DNA of 64,000 nt, taken from the NCBI GenBank assembly GCA_910579125.1, contig CAJTTH010000002.1:76599-140598 (forward strand), written 5' to 3'. The translations under genes and the position numbers were made by a program. Under the pieces are notes generated by a model. The model searched no databases. It was given only the letters and a program-made list of their open reading frames with translations, and was not told the origin of the DNA. Shown here in pieces: positions 41,677 to 50,536 of the stretch (position 1 is the first letter of the stretch; each line of letters starts with the position of its first letter). Source of the DNA: an uncultured Oscillospiraceae bacterium (lineage in GTDB: Bacteria; Bacillota; Clostridia; Oscillospirales; Ruminococcaceae).

Positions 41677-42732
41677 TTAGAGTTGGTCGTCCTCATGCGC
41701 CAGTACATCGGATAAAATCTCAATGTCGGAAAAGTCCGCTAAGTAATAGCCATACGAATAGGTTATATTTGAAAGTGTTGCGCGCACGAGAACCGTGTCG
41801 CCGATGTCGGGGCAGCCGTCGACAAATTCGATTTTCTGCTGATTATTATCGGAGTCCTCCCGTATCCTGATATTTATAAGGCTCTCTCCGACCGTGCACG
41901 TCGCGTCGTTTTCGCCTATCACGCTGTAAGTATTCGGCTCGGTTTTAAAATTGTTGTAGCACATAACAGGGAGTTTATTTTCCGTTGGGCAGAACGTCAT
42001 AAAACCGCCGTCGGGAAAGTAGAAACTTCGCGGGGAACTGGAAAGAAATCCCGTAAGCGTGATGCTGCCCTCAAATTCGACAGGCTTTTTGTCTCCGTCA
42101 TATTGATAAAGGTACGGGTCTTCAATGTCGTAATACGTTCCGCGCTTGTCAAAGTCGTTTTCAGTCCTGTTTCCCATAACGAACGCCGATACGGCGTACT
42201 TCAGCTTTAGCCCGCATATTTCATCGCCAACGTTTACGCGTTTCCAAGCGTTTTTGTTTTCGGGCATTTCGCCTTTAAACTCAAATCCGTCAAACATTTC
42301 GGGGTTTTCATAGCTGTTGTATGCCGTGTTCCCGGGTTCCTTGAAATATTGAAAGCCCTCGCAAAAAACCGTAATATATTCGTCCTCGGCTGTGATCTCC
42401 GAGGGCTTTTTGTCTGTTTCCGAGATATAGTTTATGATCTTTGTGACCTCGGTATCATAGATCGGCTCATCGTCCGGACCTATAAAGATCGTCGGCTCGC
42501 CGCGCGGATCGGCAGGCTCACTCTCGGCGCTGCTGTTTTCGTCCGAGCTTTCCGAGCTGCTTTCGGAGCTTTCCGCCGCAGAGGAACTGTCTGTACTGTT
42601 GATCGGCTGCTCAATATTACTTTGAGTAATATCGGCTGCGCTTTCGGAATTATCACCCGAGCAACCGCCTATTGACAAGGATAAAACCGCAGTCATTACG
42701 CTGAATATACTTACTGTAATTCTCGATCTCAT
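41677..42732 (-). CDS. Putative lipoprotein with Ser/Glu-rich linker
   Basis: 351 residues. Signal peptide MRSRITVSIFSVMTAVLSLS ends at a lipobox (GGC). A low-complexity Ser/Glu linker spans about 25-80, then a domain of about 250 residues with no family I know. A final part (about 290-345, DTVLVRATLSNITYSYGYYLADF) looks like a small beta barrel. GGAGGT precedes ATG 42732; the open frame starts earlier at 42747. Confidence 0.65.
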   Translation of the reverse strand: MRSRITVSIFSVMTAVLSLSIGGCSGDNSESAADITQSNIEQPINSTDSSSAAESSESSSESSDENSSAESEPADPRGEPTIFIGPDDEPIYDTEVTKIINYISETDKKPSEITAEDEYITVFCEGFQYFKEPGNTAYNSYENPEMFDGFEFKGEMPENKNAWKRVNVGDEICGLKLKYAVSAFVMGNRTENDFDKRGTYYDIEDPYLYQYDGDKKPVEFEGSITLTGFLSSSPRSFYFPDGGFMTFCPTENKLPVMCYNNFKTEPNTYSVIGENDATCTVGESLINIRIREDSDNNQQKIEFVDGCPDIGDTVLVRATLSNITYSYGYYLADFSDIEILSDVLAHEDDQL

Positions 42733-42811
42733 ATTATTTACCTCCAATGCATTTACGGAAAATTTTCCCTTTCAACAATTTTGACGTAAAATCACGCAAA
42801 ATCTTACAGAA

Positions 42812-42834
42812 AAGGCGGAGAAAATCTCCGCCTT
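42812..42834 (-). terminator. Intrinsic terminator of fabV
   Basis: 10-bp stem AAGGCGGAGA / TCTCCGCCTT with a 3-base loop; on the minus strand it is followed by TTCTG. It lies just after the fabV stop. Confidence 0.8.
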
Positions 42835-42837
42835 AAT

Positions 42838-43980
42838 TTAAATCTCAACGTCAGCGTCGTAGTCCACGCCGTCTATGCCGAAGCCGAACATCGCGTAGAA
42901 ATCGCTCCAATAGCCGTCAATATCGGTAAACTCCTTGAAATTGTCGGCGGACAGGCTCTCCCACGCCTTTGTTACCTCGGACTGTATTTCGGGGAGCATT
43001 TCCCAATCGTCCATGCGTATCTGCCCATCGCCGTCAAGATTCAGCTCGTTATTGCACAGCTTCGCAAACAGCCTGTACATCTGCTCGATACAGCCCTCGT
43101 GATTGCCATGTGCTTTCATTATCTTATAGAGAATGGAAATATACAGCGGCACTATCGGGATAGCCGACGACGACTGCGTCACAAGCGCCTTGTTTACGGA
43201 AACATACGCCTTCACACCGTTTTCGGTGATCTTCTTTGAAGTCGCAAGCAGATGCGCCTTGGCTCTGCCGATCGAACCCGCGTAGTACATCGGGTGAGTA
43301 AGCTCGGGACCGATATAGGAGTACGCGAGCGTGACCGCGCTGTCCTCGAGAGCGTCCGCAGCCTTGAGTGCGTCGATCCACGCTTCCCAGTCCTCGCCGC
43401 CCATGACCTTAACGGTAGCCTCGATCTCCTCCTCGGTAGCGGGTTCAATGGTTATTTCGGAGACCGTGTTGCTGCGCAGGTCGATCGTTTTGTTGGTGTA
43501 GGGAGCTCCCGTGGTTTTGAGAACGCTCTTGTAGACGGTCTCGCCGACGGTTCTGCGCGGCGCGGCAAGCGAATACACGACCATATCCACCTTGCCGAGG
43601 TCGGACTTTATAATGTCGATGACTTCCTTTTTGCACTCGTCTGAATAAGCGTCGCCGTTGACGGACTTTGCGTAAAGTCCCTCCGCCGCCGCGAATTTCT
43701 CAAAAGCCTTGGTGTTGTACCAGCCTGCCGTGCCCGTTTTGCTGCCGCCGCCCTCCTTGTCAAACATAACGCCGAGGGTAGCCGCGCCGCAACCGAACGC
43801 CGCCGATATTCGTGAAGCCAGTCCGTACCCCATGGACGAGCCGATGACCAATACCTTTTTAGCGCCGTTCAGCCGTCCCTTGGACTTGACGTAATCTATC
43901 TGTGCCCTGACTGCCGCCTCGCAGCCGACAGGGTGGGCGGTGGTACAGATAAAGCCTCTTACTTTTGGTTGAACTATCAT
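42838..43980 (-). CDS. fabV: Trans-2-enoyl-CoA / enoyl-ACP reductase
   Basis: 380 residues, close to FabV/TER length (about 400). The NADH motif KVLVIGSSMGYGLASRI near 42, the substrate-site region VVYSLAAPRRT near 137 and the catalytic YSYIGPELTHPMYYAGSIGRAKAHL (Y-x8-K) near 225-248 are present. In clostridia TER reduces crotonyl-CoA to butyryl-CoA; FabV can also serve fatty-acid synthesis, so the pathway is not settled. It has its own promoter and terminator. GGAGGA precedes ATG 43980. Confidence 0.92.
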   Translation of the reverse strand: MIVQPKVRGFICTTAHPVGCEAAVRAQIDYVKSKGRLNGAKKVLVIGSSMGYGLASRISAAFGCGAATLGVMFDKEGGGSKTGTAGWYNTKAFEKFAAAEGLYAKSVNGDAYSDECKKEVIDIIKSDLGKVDMVVYSLAAPRRTVGETVYKSVLKTTGAPYTNKTIDLRSNTVSEITIEPATEEEIEATVKVMGGEDWEAWIDALKAADALEDSAVTLAYSYIGPELTHPMYYAGSIGRAKAHLLATSKKITENGVKAYVSVNKALVTQSSSAIPIVPLYISILYKIMKAHGNHEGCIEQMYRLFAKLCNNELNLDGDGQIRMDDWEMLPEIQSEVTKAWESLSADNFKEFTDIDGYWSDFYAMFGFGIDGVDYDADVEI

Positions 43981-44010
43981 TTTTGTGTCCTCCTGTTATA
44001 TTATAAATGT

Positions 44011-44039
44011 ATTATACCACGTTTTCCCTGTTTTTGCAA
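44011..44039 (-). promoter_or_regulatory. Promoter of fabV
   Basis: Reading left: -35 TTGCAA (44034-44039), 17-base spacer, -10 TATAAT (44011-44016). Confidence 0.75.
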
Positions 44040-44078
44040 GTACAAAACCGTGTTACGCTAAAAACGACGAAAAAATAT

Positions 44079-44102
44079 GGGGCTATGCCGCTGCATAGCC
44101 CC
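44079..44102 (-). terminator. Intrinsic terminator of the HD gene
   Basis: Perfect 10-bp stem GGGGCTATGC / GCATAGCCCC, loop CGCT. On the minus strand ATATTTTTTCG follows; the plus-strand side also has a T run, so it can stop transcription in both directions. Confidence 0.85.
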
Positions 44103-44109
44103 GTATTTT

Positions 44110-44655
44110 TTAAAGTCGTAATGTAAGCCTGAGCACCATCATCAGTGCGAAACTCTCCGCGAGCCTAACCTTTGAGCCTGTTTTCCGCATAGCGTAAGTT
44201 ACAACCTCGGCAACTGCGCAGAACTTATCTACAAGCGTTATCATAAACGTCTCGCGGTGACGCGGAAGGTGCTTGGTCATAGGCCACATATGATTGATTA
44301 TCATATCGCCCTCAAGCTCGTTTATCGGGAACATCTGCGACGCGTTGTAGAACGCGATGTTCGCGTGTTCGGCAGCGTGGGAATTTGCAATGCGTTCGTG
44401 CGTTTTGCGGTCGTAAAAGAAGAGATCATGCAGCAGTCCGGCACGCGCTGCGGACTTTGCGTTAAGGCGGAAGAAACGGCACAGAAGGAAATTGTAGTAG
44501 GACACGTTCAGCGAGTGCTGAAGCCGCGTCGTGCCGTAGTGATGTCCGAATTCGCTCAAACTCAGCACGGAGTTATTGTCAAGCAAGTCGCTTACACAGC
44601 TGTAATAGTCGTTGACCGTGGAGAGGTCTTTTTTGGAGAGCACAGCTCTGAACAT
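44110..44655 (-). CDS. HD-domain phosphohydrolase
   Basis: 181 residues. The HD set is visible: TTRLQHSLNVSYYNF near 48, GLLHDLFFYDR near 78 and a later NSHAAEHA near 95. These match small HD hydrolases that act on nucleotides or other phosphates; no GGDEF or EAL domain is fused. AAGGTGA precedes ATG 44655. A longer open frame starts at a TTG at 44673. Confidence 0.78.
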   Translation of the reverse strand: MFRAVLSKKDLSTVNDYYSCVSDLLDNNSVLSLSEFGHHYGTTRLQHSLNVSYYNFLLCRFFRLNAKSAARAGLLHDLFFYDRKTHERIANSHAAEHANIAFYNASQMFPINELEGDMIINHMWPMTKHLPRHRETFMITLVDKFCAVAEVVTYAMRKTGSKVRLAESFALMMVLRLTLRL

Positions 44656-45082
44656 AATAAAATCACCTTGCAAAATTTAATCTATATATATTGTACCTTT
44701 TTTTCGCCGTAAATGCAATGGTATTTTCTTGCTTTGTGAAATATTAACAAAAATTTATAGGAAATTTTGTATATGTTGATTTTGTAAGGATTTTTTTAAC
44801 CAAAAAGTATGTCGATCAGCGGGATACGCTTAAACAAGGTGATGTTTTTTGCGTAAATTAAGCAAAAAATTCTGATAACGATTACTTTTGTGCACTTTAC
44901 ACAAAAAAGACCCGTCATATTTCTATATAATTATGGGTATTGTCGGACTTGTAATAATTAAGTATTTGGTGTATAATTAAATTATAGGATTATATAGATG
45001 CACAAAATTTGCAGGCGGAGAGCATCTGCCTGCGGGTACTTTATTTTTATACCGGATTACATAATTTTGGAGGTGCGATATA
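44656..45082 (+). promoter_or_regulatory. Long AT-rich region with promoter of the helicase/GHKL unit
   Basis: 427 bases without a gene. -35 TTGTAA (44949-44954), 17-base spacer, -10 TATAAT (44972-44977) lie 105 bases before the TTG start. In the leader GCAGGC (45011-45016) can pair with GCCTGC (45028-45033). I see no open frame or known riboswitch motif; the 5' part also serves the divergent HD gene. Confidence 0.6.
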
Positions 45083-47032
45083 TTGAGCAATTTTAAATGG
45101 ATGCCGCTGGCGGGGCTGAACCTGTCCGCCGCAAATCTCGCAGCTGCCGAAAAGCTGCGCAGATTCAGGTTCGCGGTAAACTGCGGAGAATTCGGCTCGG
45201 AGAAATACACAAAGGCCGGGCTTTGCATTTACGATGTGCTGGCGGAAAAGGAAAACCCGAACATACTTATCGTTACGCCGAACAGCGAGCTTTACAGCTG
45301 GTACAGGGTAATGGTGACAACGCTTGGCGCTGATTTTAAAATTATCACCGGCGCACCCAATTCACTGCTGTTTTTCAACGAATTCGGGGCGGGACTGTAT
45401 ATGATGTCCTCCGATACCCTTTTCGGGGATAACGTCCTCAAAAATAAAGCCGGCAAGAATTTCCTCTGGGATCTTATCATTATTGACGAGGAACAAAACC
45501 CCGGAGTTCCCGATTACAAAAAGTACCGCGAGAATATTATCTGGTGCAGTGAAAAGCTGCTTGTGAACACCCCGTTCCCCGCAAGGAATGACAACGATAA
45601 AAAGGAGCTTGCCGAGCTTATCAAGAGTGTGCTCTCGAACAGTGAAAAAGCGGCGAAAGCCGACGAGATCGGCTTTGACGCGGGAGCGGCGCGTCTTGAC
45701 GAGGAGTCCGCGGTAATGAGATATTTTGATGTGCCCGCGTACTCCGACAAGTTTGAGCGCAAGGTGTCGTTCGTGGATTACGGTTTTGACGAGGACATCT
45801 TGGTGAGCCTCCGCAGACGCGTCGATCTGCGTTCGGGTCTGCCTGTTTACCGTTTCGGAGGAAATGTTTTCGAGGCTTATGACTGCGAGAGGTTTGAGAA
45901 AGAGCGCCGCACTTACATAAAGATGTCCTACACGCGTTCCGACGTTGAGGACCTGAGAGCGTTTGACAAGAAACTCGACAGCCTTATAAACTATGTGACC
46001 GACGTTCTTTCCGAGGAGAACAGCCGCATAATGATCTACTGCTGCGGCAAGGAATCCGTCGAGTATCTGCGCAAGGCGCTGACCTGTATGTTCGGCGCGG
46101 ACGTCCGTGTGGCGCGCGACGAGCTGTCCAATCCCGACGATATTGCGGTAAAGCTCTCCGTAAACGCTGTACGCAGCTATCCGAGAATACTTATCGGAAC
46201 AGACGGTCTCGGCACAGTCGGCAACGGAATGAGCGGAATAAATTGTATTATCAACTACGAACTGCCGCTGTCTCCTGCGCTGCTCGAAAGAAGAATGACC
46301 CGTCACGGAAACGCGAAAGAGGCGGAGAGGCGCTTTGTCATCTTCCGCGACAGCAACAACCTTTTCGATACCTGCACTCTTGAAAAAGTGCTGTATCTGC
46401 AGCTTGAAAGCGGCTTCTGCGGCAAGCTGCCCGCGAGAAGCATATTGCTGGACGTTCCCGAAAAAGCGGACTGCATTAACCACCTTATCAACGATCTGAA
46501 ATACATTCGCGGCGTTGCCAAGGAGATAGACAACTGCCTTGACCTCGTTAAAAAGGTAAAGTGCGAATATGCGATCCCCGAAACGGAGGGTATCCAGAAC
46601 AGCAGGCAGCTCGCGGAGTTCGCGGAGAATATGCTTGAACGCGTATACAAGCTGTTCGGTCTGAACGAAAGCTCCTCGAAGGACGATATTTCCGCGGCGA
46701 TCAACGGGCTTGGCGGATTGTGCATAGTAAGCGACGGACAGCTTAAAAAGGCTTCCGACTGCGCGGCAATGTCGGATTCGTTTACGAACGACAGCTACTC
46801 CAATCAACCGTTCGCCTTGGACGCTCTCAAGGGTCTCGCCGATGCAAAGGCGCAGATCGACGAGCTTCACAAGAGCGATGACTTCCACCTCAAGATTAAA
46901 CAGGAGATCGTTTCTCTTAACGACTGTATGCAATATCCCGTATTGTACGGAATATGGAAGTACAGGGCAAAGGAACAGGATTCCGACCGCTCCTTTAAGG
47001 ATTACATCAAGATATACAACGACGGTATCTGA
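45083..47032 (+). CDS. Degenerate SNF2/SF2 helicase-like protein
   Basis: 649 residues. It has a helicase layout without a normal Walker A: C34-GEFGSEKYTKAG sits where motif I is expected, ILIVTPNSELYSWY resembles motif Ia, and DEEQ (135-138, LIIIDEEQN) replaces DEAD/DEAH. The second half has MIYCCGKESVEYLRKAL, NGMSGINCIINYELPLSPALLE and ERRMTRHGNA (402-411), like SNF2 motifs V-VI. The last 200 residues are helical. ATP hydrolysis may be weak or absent. Start TTG 45083 follows GGAGGTG. Co-transcribed with the GHKL protein. Confidence 0.62.
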   Translation: MSNFKWMPLAGLNLSAANLAAAEKLRRFRFAVNCGEFGSEKYTKAGLCIYDVLAEKENPNILIVTPNSELYSWYRVMVTTLGADFKIITGAPNSLLFFNEFGAGLYMMSSDTLFGDNVLKNKAGKNFLWDLIIIDEEQNPGVPDYKKYRENIIWCSEKLLVNTPFPARNDNDKKELAELIKSVLSNSEKAAKADEIGFDAGAARLDEESAVMRYFDVPAYSDKFERKVSFVDYGFDEDILVSLRRRVDLRSGLPVYRFGGNVFEAYDCERFEKERRTYIKMSYTRSDVEDLRAFDKKLDSLINYVTDVLSEENSRIMIYCCGKESVEYLRKALTCMFGADVRVARDELSNPDDIAVKLSVNAVRSYPRILIGTDGLGTVGNGMSGINCIINYELPLSPALLERRMTRHGNAKEAERRFVIFRDSNNLFDTCTLEKVLYLQLESGFCGKLPARSILLDVPEKADCINHLINDLKYIRGVAKEIDNCLDLVKKVKCEYAIPETEGIQNSRQLAEFAENMLERVYKLFGLNESSSKDDISAAINGLGGLCIVSDGQLKKASDCAAMSDSFTNDSYSNQPFALDALKGLADAKAQIDELHKSDDFHLKIKQEIVSLNDCMQYPVLYGIWKYRAKEQDSDRSFKDYIKIYNDGI

Positions 47033-47107
47033 CCAAAGTTGTTTACGGCTCAACCGTGCAGAGCCGATCCGATAATTATAAAAGCGCGGAGAAACGAGGC
47101 GTAGATA

Positions 47108-50100
47108 ATGAGCGAGAGCTATGAAACAGTGGAAAAGCTGCTCGGCGATTTTTTTGAGCGAAACACAGCGGGCGACAAAGAGGGTATGAAGTCGGTTATC
47201 GACGATATTCAGCAGAAGCTGAAGTCGGGTAGTGTTGACAGCGACCGGTTCAAGGACTATTTCAACAATATGTATGCCGGCAGAGGTGCGATAAACGTAA
47301 ACGGCATCGCCAAGGATTATCCGAGGGAATCCATTATACGCGAGCTTTTGCAGAACGTTTTCGGGTGCGATTACGATTCGCCCGATATCAAGGTTATGAT
47401 CGAGTTCCTCGATGAGGGACAGGTAAAACTCACCTACAACGAGACAGGATTTACGCTGGCGCAAGTGTTTTACTATCTTTCGGTAGGGCGCAACGAAGGC
47501 GACAAAAAACGCGAGGGTCGTTTCGGTCTGGGCGCTAAGAGCGTTTTCGCGAACGTCGATTGGTTCAAAATGCGCTCGAACGATTACTCGCTGCGTGTAG
47601 TCAACGACGAAGGAACTCTAAAAGTGCGCGAGCTTCAGCTCAACGGACAGCATTTCCCGCACACGGAGATCGTGTTCGCGCTGCCCGAAAACGAGCAGGA
47701 GGCGCTCCACGAGAACCTCACCACGCTCACGTCGAAAAAGGGCGTGTACATAAATATGGTAGACCTCTGTTTTGCGTTCATCAGGAAGAAAAATCTGAAA
47801 GCGGTTGATGACGAGGAGTGCATTCAGAGAACGTTCAACATCGCGATAATCAACTATGGCAAGCCCGAGGTCGTTTATAAGATACAGCTTTACCGCAAGG
47901 ACGCGAACGATGTTCCCAAGGTAAGATTTTTCGAGAACGGCAAGAGCGTCGCGGATTTTCTGCACGCGGAGCGTGACGGCTTCACATACCTTATCCCGTA
48001 TGCGATATCGGGCGCAAAGCGCGATGCGGCAAAGGTGCTGATGAACAAGTACAACTACTTCTCCACATACGAGCTGACGGGCTTTGTCCGTGCAAACAAC
48101 GTTGATTTTGTTGATGAGCAGCTTTCGGCGTTCTTCGTTTCCGTGCCGAATAAATACATCACAAATAACCGTTCGGGTATCAAGTACGACTCGCTGGAGG
48201 AGTGCTCGGGCAAGATAGAGCAAGGCATACTCTCCGTTGCTGAGGAATACAAAAAGCTGTTCGTGCTGGAACTTATTCAGCGGCAGGACGTTCCCGACCG
48301 TTATATGCTTCGTCCGAGGGCGTATGTTTTTGAGTTCTTCTACAATTATATAAACACCAGCGGCATTGTAAAGGGTCTGCGCGAAAAGTTCGGCGACAGC
48401 GTTTCCGTGCTGTTCCCGCATTCGCCCGAGCCCGTGCTGTTTGATGGTCTGCGCAAGAACGGTTTCTTCACCGAGCGCGACAACGTTTCCAAAGAAGAGC
48501 ATGAGGACGGCAGCGCCGCGAAGATGCTCCTGCAGGATATTGAGCAGATGAACACATGGTACGGCAAGGACGACAACCACGTTCTTGTCGCAAGGTACGA
48601 CTGGTCGGTCGCGGGAACGGACGAAGGCGGCAGGGAGTATCTGTATTCGTTCTATCAGGACGGAAACCAATATCTCATGTCCTCCGACGGCCGCAAGGTC
48701 AAGGACTATGAGCTTGGCGCGAGCTTCCGCAGCATAATCAGTCTTAAACTCAATGAGAGCATAGTAAACGGCTCTGTTGCGGACGAAAACGCTCTGGCGG
48801 AGGCGTTCGCGGTTATCGACGAGATGTTCGGCGAAAACTACCGCATTTCGATGAAGTACTTCCAGTTCGTCATCACGTCCGGCACGGCATCCGTTCAGTT
48901 TGAGATATCCAAGATAAATATCGGCAACCTCAAAAAGGCTTACGATACGCTGGCGGCTCATGAGATGCGATTTGAAAATCATCAGATCTTCAATCAGGTA
49001 ATAACGCTGATGGTGAACTCGTTTACGAACGGCAAGGACACCATTCAGTTCCTGCAAGAGATCAAGAGCCAGGGCGGCGAAGTAACGCTGGCGCTCGATA
49101 TCAACAAGCGCTACCGCTTCTCTGTTTACGGAAAGCAGTTTATGATCCCGCCGAACATCACCAACGCGGAGCTGCTTGATATCATTGGCGACGTTTACGC
49201 GCTTATCGAGAGCGGACTGCTCAACAATCGCTTATTCGACTTTCCGTATTCCGCGGGACGCTTCAACTTCGACACGCAGGACATTCTGTCGGTGCTCCCC
49301 GACGCGCGCAACGCAGATGCTGTGGAGCAGATAATGTCCAAGACCTACGTCTGCGACCTCGGTATGGATAAGATCGCGCTGTTGGATAAGGACAACAAGC
49401 TGATGAAGATCGTCGACCTGTCCGCTCCGATCGCACCCGAAGATATGGAAAAGAGCGCCAAGGTGGTTATTCTGCGTGATGAAATGACCAAGCCGCAGTA
49501 CGCGGGCTTCGCGGAGTTCCTCATTACGGGCGCGAACAAGAACAGGCTTTCGGCGCTTTATTCCGGTACGGAAGAGCCTAATCTGGTGCTGCTCGATCAG
49601 CTGCCGTATTACTACAAGCCTGTACCTTCGATCACGCGCAAGGAGTTCGATTATCTGCGTGAGCAGGTATGCCGTATCGCGCCGTACGAAAAAGAGAACA
49701 TAAAGGCATACCGCAACTATTTCGCGCGCGACATAAACGCGAAGCTCTACGGCTACGGCGGCGTTTGCCCGTGCTGCGGCTACGAAACGGGTGTGCTCAA
49801 CAGCTTTGTTGTCAAGAAGTTTTCGATCGGACTTATGAACGGTGAAAAGGAACAGAAGTTCAACTTCTCGCTGTATCTTTGCCGGAACGATGCTGCTGCC
49901 GCTTCCGGCTGGCTCATCGACGACATAAGCGTCGGTGGAATGACCCCGTTCCTGTGGCTGGAGGAGATCGGAGAGATAGACAATATCCCGCCCGAGTTCC
50001 TGTACTGCCGCGTTAAATTCCGCAGACAGGTAACTTATGATATTGTTGAACCGGGAGACACCAAAGTTCCCGAAACCGTTTACGACGGCGCTCCCGAGGT

Positions 50101-50416
50101 GCTCGATCTGGTGCTCAGCCCCATGATGGCGGCAAAGTGGTACGAGGATAACGCGTCCCCCGTCAACCGCGAGGCGGCGATAAAGGAAGCTGCTGCGGCG
50201 AAGACGCAGACGGAGGTTCCCACTGAAAAAACCGCTGCTGTTGAAACTCCCAAGGAGTTCGATGAGAACGGAGAGGAGATCGTTACCGAGCTTAAGCCTA
50301 CGGAGACGATAAATCAGCTAAAATCGAGAGCCGATAAGGACGTTTCAATGCCCGATCAGCCTAAACTCACACCCAGACACCCGAAGGTTGATCATATCGG
50401 TGACATTACAATGTAA
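47108..50416 (+). CDS. Large Hsp90/GHKL-type ATPase domain protein
   Basis: 1102 residues. The N-terminal Bergerat-fold motifs are present: ELLQN at 79-83 (N box), NETGF at 111-115 (G1, variant) and GRFGLGAKS at 137-145 (G2). This resembles Hsp90, sacsin or MORC-type ATPases. The middle 700 residues match no family I know. A zinc-type motif CPCCG at 887-891 with a later Cys at 925 (LCRND) lies near the C-terminus, followed by a disordered Lys/Glu/Thr/Pro tail. It follows the helicase-like gene by 75 bases. Confidence 0.68.
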   Translation: MSESYETVEKLLGDFFERNTAGDKEGMKSVIDDIQQKLKSGSVDSDRFKDYFNNMYAGRGAINVNGIAKDYPRESIIRELLQNVFGCDYDSPDIKVMIEFLDEGQVKLTYNETGFTLAQVFYYLSVGRNEGDKKREGRFGLGAKSVFANVDWFKMRSNDYSLRVVNDEGTLKVRELQLNGQHFPHTEIVFALPENEQEALHENLTTLTSKKGVYINMVDLCFAFIRKKNLKAVDDEECIQRTFNIAIINYGKPEVVYKIQLYRKDANDVPKVRFFENGKSVADFLHAERDGFTYLIPYAISGAKRDAAKVLMNKYNYFSTYELTGFVRANNVDFVDEQLSAFFVSVPNKYITNNRSGIKYDSLEECSGKIEQGILSVAEEYKKLFVLELIQRQDVPDRYMLRPRAYVFEFFYNYINTSGIVKGLREKFGDSVSVLFPHSPEPVLFDGLRKNGFFTERDNVSKEEHEDGSAAKMLLQDIEQMNTWYGKDDNHVLVARYDWSVAGTDEGGREYLYSFYQDGNQYLMSSDGRKVKDYELGASFRSIISLKLNESIVNGSVADENALAEAFAVIDEMFGENYRISMKYFQFVITSGTASVQFEISKINIGNLKKAYDTLAAHEMRFENHQIFNQVITLMVNSFTNGKDTIQFLQEIKSQGGEVTLALDINKRYRFSVYGKQFMIPPNITNAELLDIIGDVYALIESGLLNNRLFDFPYSAGRFNFDTQDILSVLPDARNADAVEQIMSKTYVCDLGMDKIALLDKDNKLMKIVDLSAPIAPEDMEKSAKVVILRDEMTKPQYAGFAEFLITGANKNRLSALYSGTEEPNLVLLDQLPYYYKPVPSITRKEFDYLREQVCRIAPYEKENIKAYRNYFARDINAKLYGYGGVCPCCGYETGVLNSFVVKKFSIGLMNGEKEQKFNFSLYLCRNDAAAASGWLIDDISVGGMTPFLWLEEIGEIDNIPPEFLYCRVKFRRQVTYDIVEPGDTKVPETVYDGAPEVLDLVLSPMMAAKWYEDNASPVNREAAIKEAAAAKTQTEVPTEKTAAVETPKEFDENGEEIVTELKPTETINQLKSRADKDVSMPDQPKLTPRHPKVDHIGDITM

Positions 50417-50492
50417 ATAATTAACTTAGACCGCTGCTCAGCAGGGCGCAAAGGTTTCATCTGCGCTTGTGAACGGCGGTTTAAGACTGTTA

Positions 50493-50520
50493 TTGACAGT
50501 GTGAAAATTTTAACTATAAG
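50493..50520 (+). promoter_or_regulatory. Promoter of the rnf operon
   Basis: -35 TTGACA (50493-50498), 16-base spacer, -10 TATAAG (50515-50520), 16 bases before the rnfC TTG. Just upstream, 50434-50485 can fold: ACCGCTG pairs with CGGCGGT (one G-T) around an inner GCGCA/TGCGC stem. Confidence 0.65.
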
Positions 50521-50536
50521 AAAGGATTGGTGAGTT

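Noticed and set aside
45362..47464. 700-codon minus-strand open frame opposite the helicase-like gene
   Set aside because: It is the complement of the plus-strand gene, caused by codon bias; no ribosome binding site or motif supports it.
47618..49057. Long minus-strand open frame opposite the GHKL gene
   Set aside because: Same composition artefact; the plus-strand protein has clear motifs in this region.
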